Origin: Erythrobacter sp.
GTDB taxonomy: Bacteria; Pseudomonadota; Alphaproteobacteria; Sphingomonadales; Sphingomonadaceae
Length of the DNA stretch: 64,000 nucleotides
Assembly (NCBI GenBank): GCA_019739335.1
Contig: CP073261.1
Span: 930,001 to 994,000, forward strand
Direction: 5' to 3'
The stretch's first letter is position 1; every line of letters starts with the position of its first letter. Position numbers and translations under genes: made by a program. Below, in pieces: positions 1 through 8,259 of this stretch. Under the pieces are notes generated by a model, which saw only the letters and a program-made list of their open reading frames with translations, ran no database searches and was not told where the DNA came from.

Positions 1-1872
1 CGTCAGCGCGGGCGGATCGATCGGGCGGCGGATCAGCGGCGGGGCCGGCGGCAGCTGCGCGGTCCCACCCAGCCTGAACACCAGCAGGCGGCTGATATTG
101 GGCACCGGGCCGGAGGTTTCGTTGAGGATGCCGCCGGGCGCCAGCGCCCAGATGCCGCCCCATCCAGCCATGACTGCGACATACTGCTCGCCATCAAGCT
201 CATAGGTGATCGGCGGCGCGACCACCCCGGTCTGCACCGGATAGCGCCACAGTTCGGTGCCATCGGCGGCATCGAAAGCGGCCATGTTGCCGCTGGCGAG
301 GCCCTGGAAAACGAGGCCCCCGCCGGTCGCCAGCAGGCCGCCGTTCCACGGCCCCGGAAACTCCACCCGCCACCGCTGGCTGTTGGTAGCCGGATCCCAT
401 GCCACGAGCGCGCCCTTGACCGATCCGGCCAGTTGTTCGCGCACTTCAACAATCGGCGGCATGGCCCCGCCCGACTGGTCGATTCCGACATTGAAGCCGC
501 GCGCCCGGTCTGGCTCCCAGTTGCTTTCCGGGAAATAGGGGAAGGCGGCGTCGATCACCGGAATGTAGACCAGCCCTTCACCGGGATGGAAGGCCATCGG
601 GTGCCAGTTGTGCGCTCCGCCCGCGCCGGGCTGCGAGAAGAACGGCTGGCCGGTCCGGTCATAGCGGGCGGCGGGCACCTCGATCGGGCGGCCGGTGGCT
701 GGATCGACGCCGGTAGCCCAGTTGACCGTGGTATAGGGATCGGCATCGATCAATTCGCCGGTGGCGCGATCGAGCACGTAGAAGAAGCCGTTCTTGGGTG
801 CCTGCATCAGCACCTGCCGCTCCCGCCCGTCGATTTCGATATCGGCGAGCATGATGTGCTGGGTTGCGGTGAAATCCCACGTTTCTCCCGGCGTGGTCTG
901 GTAATGCCAGACATATTCGCCGGTCGATGGGCGCAGCGCAACGATGGAGGAAAGGTAGAGATTGTCCCCGCCGCCGGGGCTGCGGTAGGCCTGATTCCAC
1001 GGGCTGCCGTTGCCAACGCCGATATAGAGCAGGTCAAGCTCCGCATCGAAGGCCATTGCGTCCCACACGGTGCCGCCGCCGCCGAGGTCCCAGAATTCCC
1101 CGTTCCACGTCTCGCGCGCGTCCTGCAGGTGCTGCGGTTCGCTGCCCGCTTCGCTCGGATCGCCGGGCACGGTGTAGAACCGCCACAGCATCTCGCCATC
1201 CGCTGCGTCATAGGCGGAAACATAGCCGCGCACGCCGTATTCCGCGCCGCCGTTGCCGATGATCACCTTGCCGTCGATCACGCGCGGCGCGCCGGTGATC
1301 GTGTAGGGCTTGGACTGGTCGACGGTGACGGTGGACCAGACCTCCTCGCCGGTGGCGCGGTCCAAGGCGACCAACCGCCCGTCGAGCGTGCCGAGGAACA
1401 GGTGCTCTCCCCAGGCGGCGAGCCCGCGGTTGACCACATCGCAACAGGCGTTGACCGCGGTCTGGCCCGGCACCTGCGGATCGTATTCCCACGCCAGCGC
1501 GCCGGTGCGCGCATCGTAGGCCTTCACCTTGCTCCACGCGGTGGAGACGTAGATCATCCCGTCGATCACCAGCGGCGTCGCTTCCTGCCCGCGCGCGGTG
1601 TCCATGTCGGCATACCACGCGAGGCCGAGCTCACCGACATTGGCGCGGTTGATCTGGCCGAGCGGGCTGTAGCGCTGTTCCGAATAGTCGCGGCCATAGG
1701 TCAGCCAGTTGGCATTGTTTCCGGCGGCGGAAAGGAGATCGGACGAGTCTACCGTGCCTACATCGGTGGCCGCCCCAGCCACCACTTCCGATTCAGGGGC
1801 AGGTTCCATCGTCTGGCACGATGGCAGGGCCACGATCAGGGCAGTCGATGCCGCCAGCTTCCACAGATGCAT
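1..1872 (-). CDS. PQQ-dependent alcohol dehydrogenase (quinoprotein), 3' end outside window
   Basis: Open reading frame from ATG 1872 to the left edge without a stop, 624 codons in the window. The N-terminus looks like a lipoprotein signal ending LPSC (Cys19). The body has features of methanol/ethanol-type PQQ dehydrogenases: adjacent Cys143-Cys144 (the vicinal disulfide over PQQ), a VRGYVSAYDA segment, WDFTATQH, and repeated propeller-like W motifs. Family members oxidise primary alcohols in the periplasm. The visible part ends just after the propeller, so a C-terminal cytochrome c domain (quinohemoprotein type) may follow outside the window. It is divergent from the MetE-like gene across a 237-bp gap with a CTAAC dyad. 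Substrate is unknown; aromatic or phenylpropanoid alcohols are a guess from neighbours. Confidence 0.93.
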   Translation of the reverse strand, partial: MHLWKLAASTALIVALPSCQTMEPAPESEVVAGAATDVGTVDSSDLLSAAGNNANWLTYGRDYSEQRYSPLGQINRANVGELGLAWYADMDTARGQEATPLVIDGMIYVSTAWSKVKAYDARTGALAWEYDPQVPGQTAVNACCDVVNRGLAAWGEHLFLGTLDGRLVALDRATGEEVWSTVTVDQSKPYTITGAPRVIDGKVIIGNGGAEYGVRGYVSAYDAADGEMLWRFYTVPGDPSEAGSEPQHLQDARETWNGEFWDLGGGGTVWDAMAFDAELDLLYIGVGNGSPWNQAYRSPGGGDNLYLSSIVALRPSTGEYVWHYQTTPGETWDFTATQHIMLADIEIDGRERQVLMQAPKNGFFYVLDRATGELIDADPYTTVNWATGVDPATGRPIEVPAARYDRTGQPFFSQPGAGGAHNWHPMAFHPGEGLVYIPVIDAAFPYFPESNWEPDRARGFNVGIDQSGGAMPPIVEVREQLAGSVKGALVAWDPATNSQRWRVEFPGPWNGGLLATGGGLVFQGLASGNMAAFDAADGTELWRYPVQTGVVAPPITYELDGEQYVAVMAGWGGIWALAPGGILNETSGPVPNISRLLVFRLGGTAQLPPAPPLIRRPIDPPALT

Positions 1873-1933
1873 AGTTTCGCCTCTCCCAAAGCGTATCCGG
1901 CGCGACTCCGCCTTTGGACGGTTCGCCGCAATC

Positions 1934-1947
1934 CTAACTATCGTTAG
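1934..1947. promoter_or_regulatory. Candidate operator CTAAC-N4-GTTAG
   Basis: Perfect dyad CTAACTATCGTTAG in the 237-bp gap between the PQQ dehydrogenase (leftward) and the MetE-like gene (rightward). Similar dyads lie at 5832-5845 and 49174-49189, also in promoter regions of catabolic genes. Probably a binding site for a TetR- or MarR-like dimer; the regulator is not identified in the window. Confidence 0.5.
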
Positions 1948-2109
1948 AATGGCCACGCGGCAGGTCAAGGAGGGCTTTGGGACATCGGCGCAGAATGTCT
2001 GTTGCGCAGGCGCACTTGGCCAGACTATGGGCGCGGCATCAGTCGAGCGCGAGCCCGCGCCGTGACGCTGGACCATTTTGTGCCAAACGCCACGACAGGA
2101 CCAATCACC

Positions 2110-3228
2110 ATGACATTCAAGCTCCCTTCGCGTGCCGATCACGTCGGCTCCTTCCTGCGCCCGCAATCGGTGATCGAGGCGCGCGCCGCCCATGCCGCGG
2201 GTACGCTCGACAAGGCAGGCCTGCGCCAGGTCGAGGACGAAGCGATTGCCGATCTGGTCACCTGGGAACAGGGCCTCGGCCTCAAGGCGATCACCGATGG
2301 TGAATTCCGCCGCTATTTCTTCCACACCGATTTCCTGCTGCAACTGGCGGGCGTGGAAGAACGCGGCGGCATGGCCAAGGCGTTCAAGAACGACGCGGGC
2401 AAGGACGTGCAGTTCGCCCCGCCGGTGATGGTGGTGAACGGCAAGATCACGCACAAGGAGCCAATCCAGCGCGCCGATTACGAATTCCTCGCCAGGCACG
2501 TCAACGCGCGCGGGGCCACGGCCAAGGTGGCGATCCCCAGCCCGTCGATGCTGCACTTCCGCGCCGGGCGTTCGGGCATCCCCGAAAGCGTCTATCCGCT
2601 GATGGAAGATTTCTACAACGATGTCGCTTCGGCCTACCGGCAGGAAGTGTCCTCGCTCGCCGATGCCGGGTGCCGATACGTGCAGATGGACGATACGAAC
2701 CTCGCCTATCTGTGCGACGACGAGCAGCGCGAAGCGGCCAGGGCGCGCGGGATGGACCCGGACGCGACCACCCGCCAGTATGCCCGCCTGATCAACGAAA
2801 GCTTCGCCAGCGCGCCTGCCGACATGATCAAGGCGATCCACCTCTGCCGGGGCAATTTCCGCTCGAGCTGGGCGGCTGAAGGCGGCTATGAACCGGTGGC
2901 CGAGATCATGCTCAACGAGCTCGATATCGATGCCTTCTTCCTCGAATACGACGATCCGCGCTCGGGCGATTTCGCGCCGCTGCGGCATCTGCCCAAGGGC
3001 AAGACCGTGGTGCTCGGCCTCGTCACCACCAAGCTGGGCGAGCTGGAAAGCAAGGACGACATCAAGCGCCGGATCGACGAAGCGGCCAAGTTCGCGCCGA
3101 TCGAGCAACTCGCGCTGAGCCCGCAGTGCGGCTTTGCCAGCACCGTCCACGGCAATGACATCACCAACCGCCAGCAGGCCGACAAGATCCGCCTGTGCGT
3201 GGAAGTTGCCGAAGAAGTCTGGGGTTAA
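2110..3228 (+). CDS. Cobalamin-independent methionine synthase-like protein (MetE C-terminal domain family)
   Basis: 372 aa; ATG at 2110 is chosen because the family signature RADHVGSFLRP follows at residues 8-18. It is a single-domain homologue of the catalytic half of MetE (YxjG/YxjH type), a TIM barrel that moves a methyl group to a thiol through zinc. Likely zinc ligands are visible: His244 and Cys246 in IHLCRG, a Glu near 279, and Cys340 in SPQCGFAST. Full MetE is about 750 aa, so the N-terminal half is absent, as usual in this subfamily. Methyl donor is unknown. It is divergent from the PQQ dehydrogenase. A link to methyl groups released by O-demethylation (LigM at 36.3 kb) is speculative. 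Confidence 0.87.
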   Translation: MTFKLPSRADHVGSFLRPQSVIEARAAHAAGTLDKAGLRQVEDEAIADLVTWEQGLGLKAITDGEFRRYFFHTDFLLQLAGVEERGGMAKAFKNDAGKDVQFAPPVMVVNGKITHKEPIQRADYEFLARHVNARGATAKVAIPSPSMLHFRAGRSGIPESVYPLMEDFYNDVASAYRQEVSSLADAGCRYVQMDDTNLAYLCDDEQREAARARGMDPDATTRQYARLINESFASAPADMIKAIHLCRGNFRSSWAAEGGYEPVAEIMLNELDIDAFFLEYDDPRSGDFAPLRHLPKGKTVVLGLVTTKLGELESKDDIKRRIDEAAKFAPIEQLALSPQCGFASTVHGNDITNRQQADKIRLCVEVAEEVWG

Positions 3229-3491
3229 ACCCGAGTCGATCAAGTATGTACGCCGCGACGGAGCCGATTTTGGTTCGTGGGGAGGCGTGAGGAGTGAGCG
3301 ATGCGGAGCACCGTGATCGACGAGCAACGCTCCCACCGGGCAAAATCGGCCCGCCCCGGAGGGGTTGCGCTGTGGAGCCGCGTGGCAGCGTTGCATCGCT
3401 GGCAGGGGCGGTAAAGCCCCTGCTGCACACCGCGCCTCCCCACACGGCTCCACAGCGCAATCACGGCATGCATACCTGATCGACTTCGGGT
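3229..3491. repeat. MITE-like element with long imperfect terminal inverted repeats
   Basis: The gap between the MetE-like gene and the DUF418 gene is almost entirely one inverted-repeat structure. The left end 3229-3254 matches the reverse complement of 3465-3491 (shared core GTCGATCA-GTATG), and the resemblance continues inward to GTGGGGAGGCG at about 3276. A second, nested pair, 3365-3385 against 3440-3460, matches at 20 of 21 positions. The centre has a GCAGGGGC/GCCCCTGC hairpin near 3400-3422. No ORF or transposase is inside. The left end begins directly after the TAA of the upstream gene. I see no clear target duplication. Confidence 0.6.
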
Positions 3492-3504
3492 CATTATAGC
3501 GCTA

Positions 3505-3521
3505 CCACCCCGGAGGGGTGG
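3505..3521 (+). promoter_or_regulatory. Hairpin overlapping the ribosome binding site of the DUF418 gene
   Basis: CCACCCC-GGA-GGGGTGG forms a 7-bp GC-only stem with a 3-nt loop. Its right arm contains the GAGGGG Shine-Dalgarno sequence of the gene starting at 3525, so folding would hide the site. There is no U-tract, so it is not a normal terminator. Confidence 0.4.
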
Positions 3522-3524
3522 TGG

Positions 3525-4691
3525 ATGGTGGAAGAACGGATCGAACTGGTGGACGGGCTGCGCGGTTACGCGCTGCTCGGCCTGTTCCTCGTGCATTGCG
3601 TGGAGCGGTTCGAGCTCTACTGGCTCAACCCGCAGCCCGATGCCTGGTTCGATGCCGTTTTCGCCATTTCCAGCGGCAAGGCGTTCTCGATCTTCGCGCT
3701 GCTGTTCGGCTTCGGCTTTGCCACGATCATGGCGAATGCGCGGGCGCGGGGTGAGGATTTTGCCTGGCGCTTCGGCTGGCGATTGATGCTGCTGTTCGTC
3801 ATCGGCACAGTGCATGCTCTGATCTATCGCGGCGATATCCTGCAAGTGCTGGCATTGGTAGGGATGGTGATGATCCCGTTCGAGCGGCTGCGCTCGGACC
3901 GGGCACTGTTGGTAATCGCCGCCCTGCTGTTCTTCCAGTTTCCGCTGCTCCTGCGTGCATGGCTGGCCGCGCAGGGGGTGGCATGGGCCGCTGCTCCCCC
4001 GTTGTTCTGGGGCGATAGCGGGCTTGCCGTTTTGGCCAGCGGCTCGCTGGCCGAAGTGCTGGCGGTGAATGCCGGGCCTGGGATGTTCGGGAAGTGGTCT
4101 TTCTACGTGGAAACCGGACGGATGCTGGCGATAGCAGGCCTGTTCCTCGTGGGCATGGTGCTCCACCGCCAGCGGTTGTTTGCAGATGCGGCGAAACGGC
4201 GCAGCCACTGGCTGGCGATTCTGTTTGGCGGCTTGGGTATCTGGGCCTTGGCAAGGATAGCAGAGAGCCTGATCCTGCCGTGGGACGGCGCGCAGATGAC
4301 GGGTGAATCACTTACCACATCATTGGCGCAGTATCGGGCCATCGGGGCAACCGCGTTTCAGGTCGCGCTGTTCGTCCTGCTCTGGCAAACGCCCGTGCGC
4401 GGTCTGCTGGCGCTGCTGGTTCCGGCCGGGCGGATGACACTGACACTTTATGTCGGGCAATCGCTGGTGTTCGTGCCGATCATTTACGGCTTTGGCTGGG
4501 CACTATGGGACCAGCTCTCGAATGCCGAACTGGTGCTGCTTGGACTCCTCGCCTTCGCCGCCCAGATCGCGCTCGCTGCACCTTGGTTCCGCCATTTCCG
4601 CTACGGCCCGCTCGAATGGCTGTGGCGCGTCGGCACTCGCACCACGCTCGCGATTCCCATCCGGCTTGGAAGCGCCAAAACCCCAGCTTAA
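3525..4691 (+). CDS. DUF418 family membrane protein
   Basis: 388 aa, polytopic. The N-terminus (RIELVDGLRGYALLGLFLVH) is the typical opening of YeiB/DUF418 proteins. About nine hydrophobic segments follow. The C-terminal third carries the DUF418 signature: a VPAGRMTLTLYVGQS segment and the closing GPLEWLWRVGT motif. The family is of unknown molecular function; roles in transport or acyl transfer have been suggested. ATG 3525 has a strong GAGGGG site that lies inside a small hairpin. It stands alone between the inverted-repeat element and the small gene at 4759. Confidence 0.85.
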   Translation: MVEERIELVDGLRGYALLGLFLVHCVERFELYWLNPQPDAWFDAVFAISSGKAFSIFALLFGFGFATIMANARARGEDFAWRFGWRLMLLFVIGTVHALIYRGDILQVLALVGMVMIPFERLRSDRALLVIAALLFFQFPLLLRAWLAAQGVAWAAAPPLFWGDSGLAVLASGSLAEVLAVNAGPGMFGKWSFYVETGRMLAIAGLFLVGMVLHRQRLFADAAKRRSHWLAILFGGLGIWALARIAESLILPWDGAQMTGESLTTSLAQYRAIGATAFQVALFVLLWQTPVRGLLALLVPAGRMTLTLYVGQSLVFVPIIYGFGWALWDQLSNAELVLLGLLAFAAQIALAAPWFRHFRYGPLEWLWRVGTRTTLAIPIRLGSAKTPA

Positions 4692-4758
4692 CCGCCTGCC
4701 CACTCTCTGTTCAGTCAGTGTCTGCCAGCTTCACCTGTGGGAGATATGGAGAGCTGCG

Positions 4759-5049
4759 ATGTCAGAGCGCCACGATGCTGCCGCGAATGAGGCCAGCAAT
4801 GCGAACCGGCTAAGCGCCCTGTGCGATCTCGGCCCCGCCCGCTTCCCGGTGGCGATTTCGGAAATCTCCTGTGACGGGTGTTCTGCTGAAGCAGACTGCG
4901 AATGGAGCGCCGAGTGCGATTTCCTGCGCCTCAAGATTGCCGAACGGATCGACATCAATGGCCGGGTGCTATGGCATGACGGCAAACGCGCCGCCATCCG
5001 CTTCTACGGCCAGTTGCACCCGGTAGTCATCGCCGAACTCGCCGCCTGA
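4759..5049 (+). CDS. Small PilZ-like domain protein
   Basis: 96 aa. The middle contains ISEISCDGC, which resembles the [D/N]xSxxG strand of PilZ c-di-GMP receptors, followed by a beta-rich stretch ending in RAAIRFYGQLHP. The N-terminal RxxxR switch needed for c-di-GMP binding is not evident, so it may be a degenerate, non-binding PilZ fold. It has four cysteines (CDGC, C, C). ATG 4759 is preceded by a GGAGAG-like site. It follows DUF418 by 67 bp and may be co-transcribed. Confidence 0.65.
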   Translation: MSERHDAAANEASNANRLSALCDLGPARFPVAISEISCDGCSAEADCEWSAECDFLRLKIAERIDINGRVLWHDGKRAAIRFYGQLHPVVIAELAA

Positions 5050-5053
5050 CCGA

Positions 5054-5797
5054 TCAGCCCGCGAATTCTTCCTTGGTCATCATCTTGGTGAAGTGACCGA
5101 CCTTGAAGGCCTCCCCCAGCACCGGGTGCGCAAAGCTCATTTCCACCGGGTGGCGGTTGGGCCAGGTGGTGCGCCATTCTTCTTCCGGCAGGATGCGATC
5201 GGGGCCGAGCGGGTTTTCCGGATAGGCGACCACGGCGGGCTGGAGATGGGCAATGGTCTTGGCCCATCCGGTCTCGTAATCGCCCTGCCACTGCATCAGG
5301 TAATTCAGCCGCTTGATCTTCCACACCAGCTCGCCGTCGGGACCCGGTTCGCGCACATAGTCGTTCTCGTAGAGCCCCGCTTCCCAGAACTGCTGCGGCG
5401 GGCCGTCGGGCTTCCAGCTCATCGCTTCATCGTGCCAGCCGCCCGCCAGCATCCCGCGAAAACGGCCCTTGGCAGTCATCCGGTCCTCGGCCACGGTGAT
5501 GACCGGCTGGAACTGGAAATGATCGAGCAGCAGGCCGTGCACCGGCCCACGGCGGCCGCGTGTGAACAGGTTCTGGAACCACGTCCCGTAAAGCCGCATC
5601 ACCCCTTCGTGGCCGACATACTCGCCCGAGAGGAACACCACCGCGCCATCCTTGGCGAACAGCCCGGCGACTTCTTCGGGCCGGTTGTAATCGATGTAAT
5701 AGCCATAGGCCATTTGCAGCCGCTGGATCGCTGCCTCGTCTTCCAGCCGGTGGACGCTCTTTTCCAACGCGGCCAGGCGGGTTTCCACATCACTCAT
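5054..5797 (-). CDS. NTF2-like / SnoaL-type protein
   Basis: 247 aa. After a short coiled N-terminus (ETRLAALEKSVHRLEDE) comes a SnoaL-type alpha+beta cone: IQRLQMAYGYYIDYNRPEEVAGLFAKD, then GHEGVMRLYGTWF and a histidine-containing HGLLLDHFQF strand. The family includes dehydratases, isomerases and cofactor-free lyases. It is longer than minimal NTF2 domains (about 130 aa). Sphingomonad lignin pathways use NTF2-fold lyases that remove formaldehyde from diarylpropane or phenylcoumaran units (LdpA, PcfL); membership here is only an idea. It is divergent from an SDR with a shared 72-bp promoter region. Its end lies 4 bp from the convergent PilZ-like gene. Confidence 0.8.
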   Translation of the reverse strand: MSDVETRLAALEKSVHRLEDEAAIQRLQMAYGYYIDYNRPEEVAGLFAKDGAVVFLSGEYVGHEGVMRLYGTWFQNLFTRGRRGPVHGLLLDHFQFQPVITVAEDRMTAKGRFRGMLAGGWHDEAMSWKPDGPPQQFWEAGLYENDYVREPGPDGELVWKIKRLNYLMQWQGDYETGWAKTIAHLQPAVVAYPENPLGPDRILPEEEWRTTWPNRHPVEMSFAHPVLGEAFKVGHFTKMMTKEEFAG

Positions 5798-5831
5798 CTC
5801 GACTCTCCCCAGTCTGTGTTTGTATGCAATA

Positions 5832-5845
5832 CTAACGAACGATAC
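5832..5845. promoter_or_regulatory. Candidate operator CTAAC-N4-GATAC between divergent genes
   Basis: CTAACGAACGATAC lies in the 72-bp gap between the NTF2-like and SDR genes, inside a wider imperfect palindrome bounded by CAAT and ATTG (5827-5850). The left half is identical to the dyad at 1934-1947; the right half is diverged. Confidence 0.4.
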
Positions 5846-5869
5846 GATTGATGCGAGAGGAAATCGGCG

Positions 5870-6814
5870 ATGAGCGAACTGGCAAATGGAGCAGGCGACG
5901 AATGGCGGGGCCGGGTCGCCTTCATCACCGGCGCAGTCACGGGGATCGGCCTTGGCACGGCGCAAGCCTTTGCCGATGCGGGAATGCGACTCGCGCTGTC
6001 CTACCGCAACGAGGATGACCGCGCCGCCACTGCCGAATGGTTCGCGAGCAAGGGCTACGAACAGCCACTGTTCTGCAAACTCGACGTGATGGACCGCGCC
6101 CGCTTTGCCGAAGTTGCGGACGAAGTGGTGGCCCATTTCGGCGAAGTCCACGTACTGGTGAACAACGCCGGGGTCAGCGTTTTCGGCCCGACGGACGAGG
6201 CCAGCTACGACGATTTCGACTGGATCATGGGGGTGAACTTCGGCGGCGTCGTCAACGGGATCGTCAGCTTCCTGCCGAAAATCAAGGCGGCGAGCGGGCG
6301 ACGGCACGTGACCAATATTGCCAGCATGGCCGCCTTCCTCCCCGGCCCGCAGGCGGGCATCTACACCGCCAGCAAGTTCGCCGTGCGCGGGCTGACCGAA
6401 TCGCTGCGCTACAATCTCGCCCCGCACGGGATCGGCTGCTCGCTGTGCTGCCCCGCGCTCACCCGCACCAATGCCTGGGCCAGCGCGCACAAGCGTCCCG
6501 AAGACTTCGCCGACGCCGGGTTCGCGCCGCCGAAGGAAGGCGAGCTGGAGCAGTTCGGCACCGCTTTCGAGCAGTTCGGGATGGATCCTTACGTGGTCGG
6601 CAGCAAGATCCTTGCCGGGATGACCGCGCAGGACGGGCTGATTCTTACCCACCCCGAACACGGCGTCGATTTTGCTGAGGAATACCTGAAGCAGGTCCGC
6701 GCCCTGCCGGTGGAGGAATGCCCGCCGGGACGCGCCCATATCGAGAATCTGCGCCGCAAGGCGATGCGCGATGCCGAGGCAGGCATTCGGACAGAAATGG
6801 ACGATCTGACCTGA
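5870..6814 (+). CDS. SDR family NAD(P)-dependent oxidoreductase
   Basis: 314 aa, classical short-chain dehydrogenase with a C-terminal extension. Visible motifs: cofactor loop TGAVTGIG near residue 20, NNAG near 100, catalytic Ser in NIASMAAF and YTASK around 165-170. The family oxidises or reduces secondary alcohols and ketones using NAD(P). ATG 5870 is preceded by GAGAGGAAA. The gene is divergent from the NTF2-like protein, and such pairing suggests sequential steps on one substrate (inference). The extra 50-60 residues after the Rossmann core are common in large cytosolic SDRs. Confidence 0.9.
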   Translation: MSELANGAGDEWRGRVAFITGAVTGIGLGTAQAFADAGMRLALSYRNEDDRAATAEWFASKGYEQPLFCKLDVMDRARFAEVADEVVAHFGEVHVLVNNAGVSVFGPTDEASYDDFDWIMGVNFGGVVNGIVSFLPKIKAASGRRHVTNIASMAAFLPGPQAGIYTASKFAVRGLTESLRYNLAPHGIGCSLCCPALTRTNAWASAHKRPEDFADAGFAPPKEGELEQFGTAFEQFGMDPYVVGSKILAGMTAQDGLILTHPEHGVDFAEEYLKQVRALPVEECPPGRAHIENLRRKAMRDAEAGIRTEMDDLT

Positions 6815-6823
6815 AAAATTGTG

Positions 6824-6852
6824 ACAAATGTAAACAGAATCATGACATTTGT
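6824..6852. promoter_or_regulatory. Inverted repeat in AT-rich promoter region
   Basis: ACAAATGT (6824-6831) and ACATTTGT (6845-6852) are perfect inverted copies 13 bp apart, in a locally AT-rich stretch upstream of the small membrane protein at 6943. It resembles a dimeric repressor site; no regulator can be named. Confidence 0.4.
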
Positions 6853-6942
6853 AAAATTTTTCTTCCCATGGTCGCGATCCGTGATACTACTTGCTGCACT
6901 GCACAAGAGGTCGCTCTCTAACCGGTTTGAAGGGGTTACTTC

Positions 6943-7101
6943 ATGGCAACGCGTGAGCTTGTCGCTTACATCCTTATCGCCTTGCTTCTGATCGCGCTGG
7001 CTTCGGCACTGGCGCTTTGGCAGCGCCACCGCAGGCGTGAGCGCGACATCCGGCGCGGGAAAATCCGCAGCGGATCGGGGGATCGGAAATCCCGCACCTA
7101 G
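6943..7101 (+). CDS. Small single-span membrane protein
   Basis: 52 aa. One hydrophobic segment (residues 6-26, LVAYILIALLLIALASALAL) is followed by a strongly basic tail rich in Arg. ATG 6943 is preceded by a GAAGGGG site with suitable spacing, and the frame is closed by TAG at 7099-7101. I do not recognise a family. It lies between the SDR gene and the dienelactone hydrolase gene with its own AT-rich promoter region. By topology it would be an inner-membrane peptide with a cytoplasmic basic tail. Confidence 0.6.
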   Translation: MATRELVAYILIALLLIALASALALWQRHRRRERDIRRGKIRSGSGDRKSRT

Positions 7102-7167
7102 CGTTTGCGCCCCGGGCTTTCCTGCTGCTATCCCTCCTGTTGAGGGGACAGCAGGAGATGCAAGACC

Positions 7168-8031
7168 ATGTGTGACCAGCAACACGTTTCGGAAATGGGC
7201 CGGGTCAGCCGCCGCCAGTTTGGCGTTCTCGGGGCTGCCGGAGCGATTGCCGCCTGTGCCCCGATCGAAACCGGCAGCGCGGCGGGCGGCCTGACTCAGA
7301 CCAATGTCAGCTTCGCTGCGGACGGCGGAACGATGGACGGAGTGTTCATTCACCCCACGTCCGGAGCGCACCCGGCGGTGGTGTTATGGCCTGACATCGC
7401 GGGCCTGCGCCCGGCCAAGATCGAGATGGGGCGGCGGCTGGCGGCTCAGGGCTATGCGGTGCTGGTGGCAAATCCCTACTATCGCTCGGTCAGCGGCCAG
7501 CAATTTGCCGATTTCGACGATTGGCGTAACAACGACGGCTGGAACCGCGTCACGCCCTGGCGGGACGCCAATACCCCCGCAGCGGTACAGGCAACGGCGC
7601 GTAGCGTGGTCGCCTGGCTCGATGCACAGGACGCGGTCGATTCGGCGCGCGGGATTGGCAACCAGGGCTACTGCATGACCGGTAGCTGGACGATCCTTGC
7701 CGCCGCCGCCGTGCCTGCACGGATCAAGGCTGCCGCCAGCTTCCACGGTGGCGGGCTGACCGGAGACGGCGACCTTGTGCCCGCGAACCTGCTCGACGAA
7801 ATGGCCGCCGACGCCGGTGCCCTGATCGCGATCTCGCGCGACGACGATGCACAGGATGCAGCAGCGAAAGCGATCCTTGCCGCCGCCGGGGAAGCCGCCG
7901 CTGCGGAGGTTACGGTGGAGGTCTACGCCGGGGATCATGGCTGGACGGTGCTCGACAGCCCCGTCTACGACCAAGCAGAAGCCGAGCGCGCCTGGGCAAA
8001 CTTACTCGAACTTTACGCCGACAAGTTATGA
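7168..8031 (+). CDS. Dienelactone hydrolase family protein with Tat-type signal
   Basis: 287 aa. The N-terminus has a twin-arginine motif SRRQF followed by a hydrophobic region and GAIAAC, suggesting a Tat-exported lipoprotein (Cys30). The rest is an alpha/beta hydrolase of dienelactone hydrolase type: the nucleophile is Cys169 in GYCMTG, and the expected His is in GDHGW near the C-terminus. Classical DLH is cytosolic and hydrolyses dienelactones in chlorocatechol pathways; exported versions have unknown substrates. A hairpin with CCTGCTG/CAGCAGG arms (about 7118-7155) precedes the gene. Confidence 0.87.
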   Translation: MCDQQHVSEMGRVSRRQFGVLGAAGAIAACAPIETGSAAGGLTQTNVSFAADGGTMDGVFIHPTSGAHPAVVLWPDIAGLRPAKIEMGRRLAAQGYAVLVANPYYRSVSGQQFADFDDWRNNDGWNRVTPWRDANTPAAVQATARSVVAWLDAQDAVDSARGIGNQGYCMTGSWTILAAAAVPARIKAAASFHGGGLTGDGDLVPANLLDEMAADAGALIAISRDDDAQDAAAKAILAAAGEAAAAEVTVEVYAGDHGWTVLDSPVYDQAEAERAWANLLELYADKL

Positions 8032-8259
8032 TCGTGTCGGCCCATCCCGGCGTCCTGTTCGTCAGCCGGTGATGCGCCGATGGTTCTGAAGTTGCTTGGT
8101 ACTATAAGCCGAAGCCGATCGTTTCGTCGTGCAATCGCAACATCTTCCTCTGACGGTCGTTTCGCTCGCGCGTTTCGCCTTTCGACCGATTGCGCCATTG
8201 GCAAATGCAGCACAATCCCGTTTCGGGGGCGCAATTAGACCCTTGAAGGAACGCGCAAA

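Noticed and set aside
433..1947. Long rightward reading frame of about 500 codons
   Set aside because: It is antisense to the PQQ dehydrogenase, whose protein has clear family motifs; the opposite frame is low-complexity Arg/Gly/Ala, a high-GC shadow.
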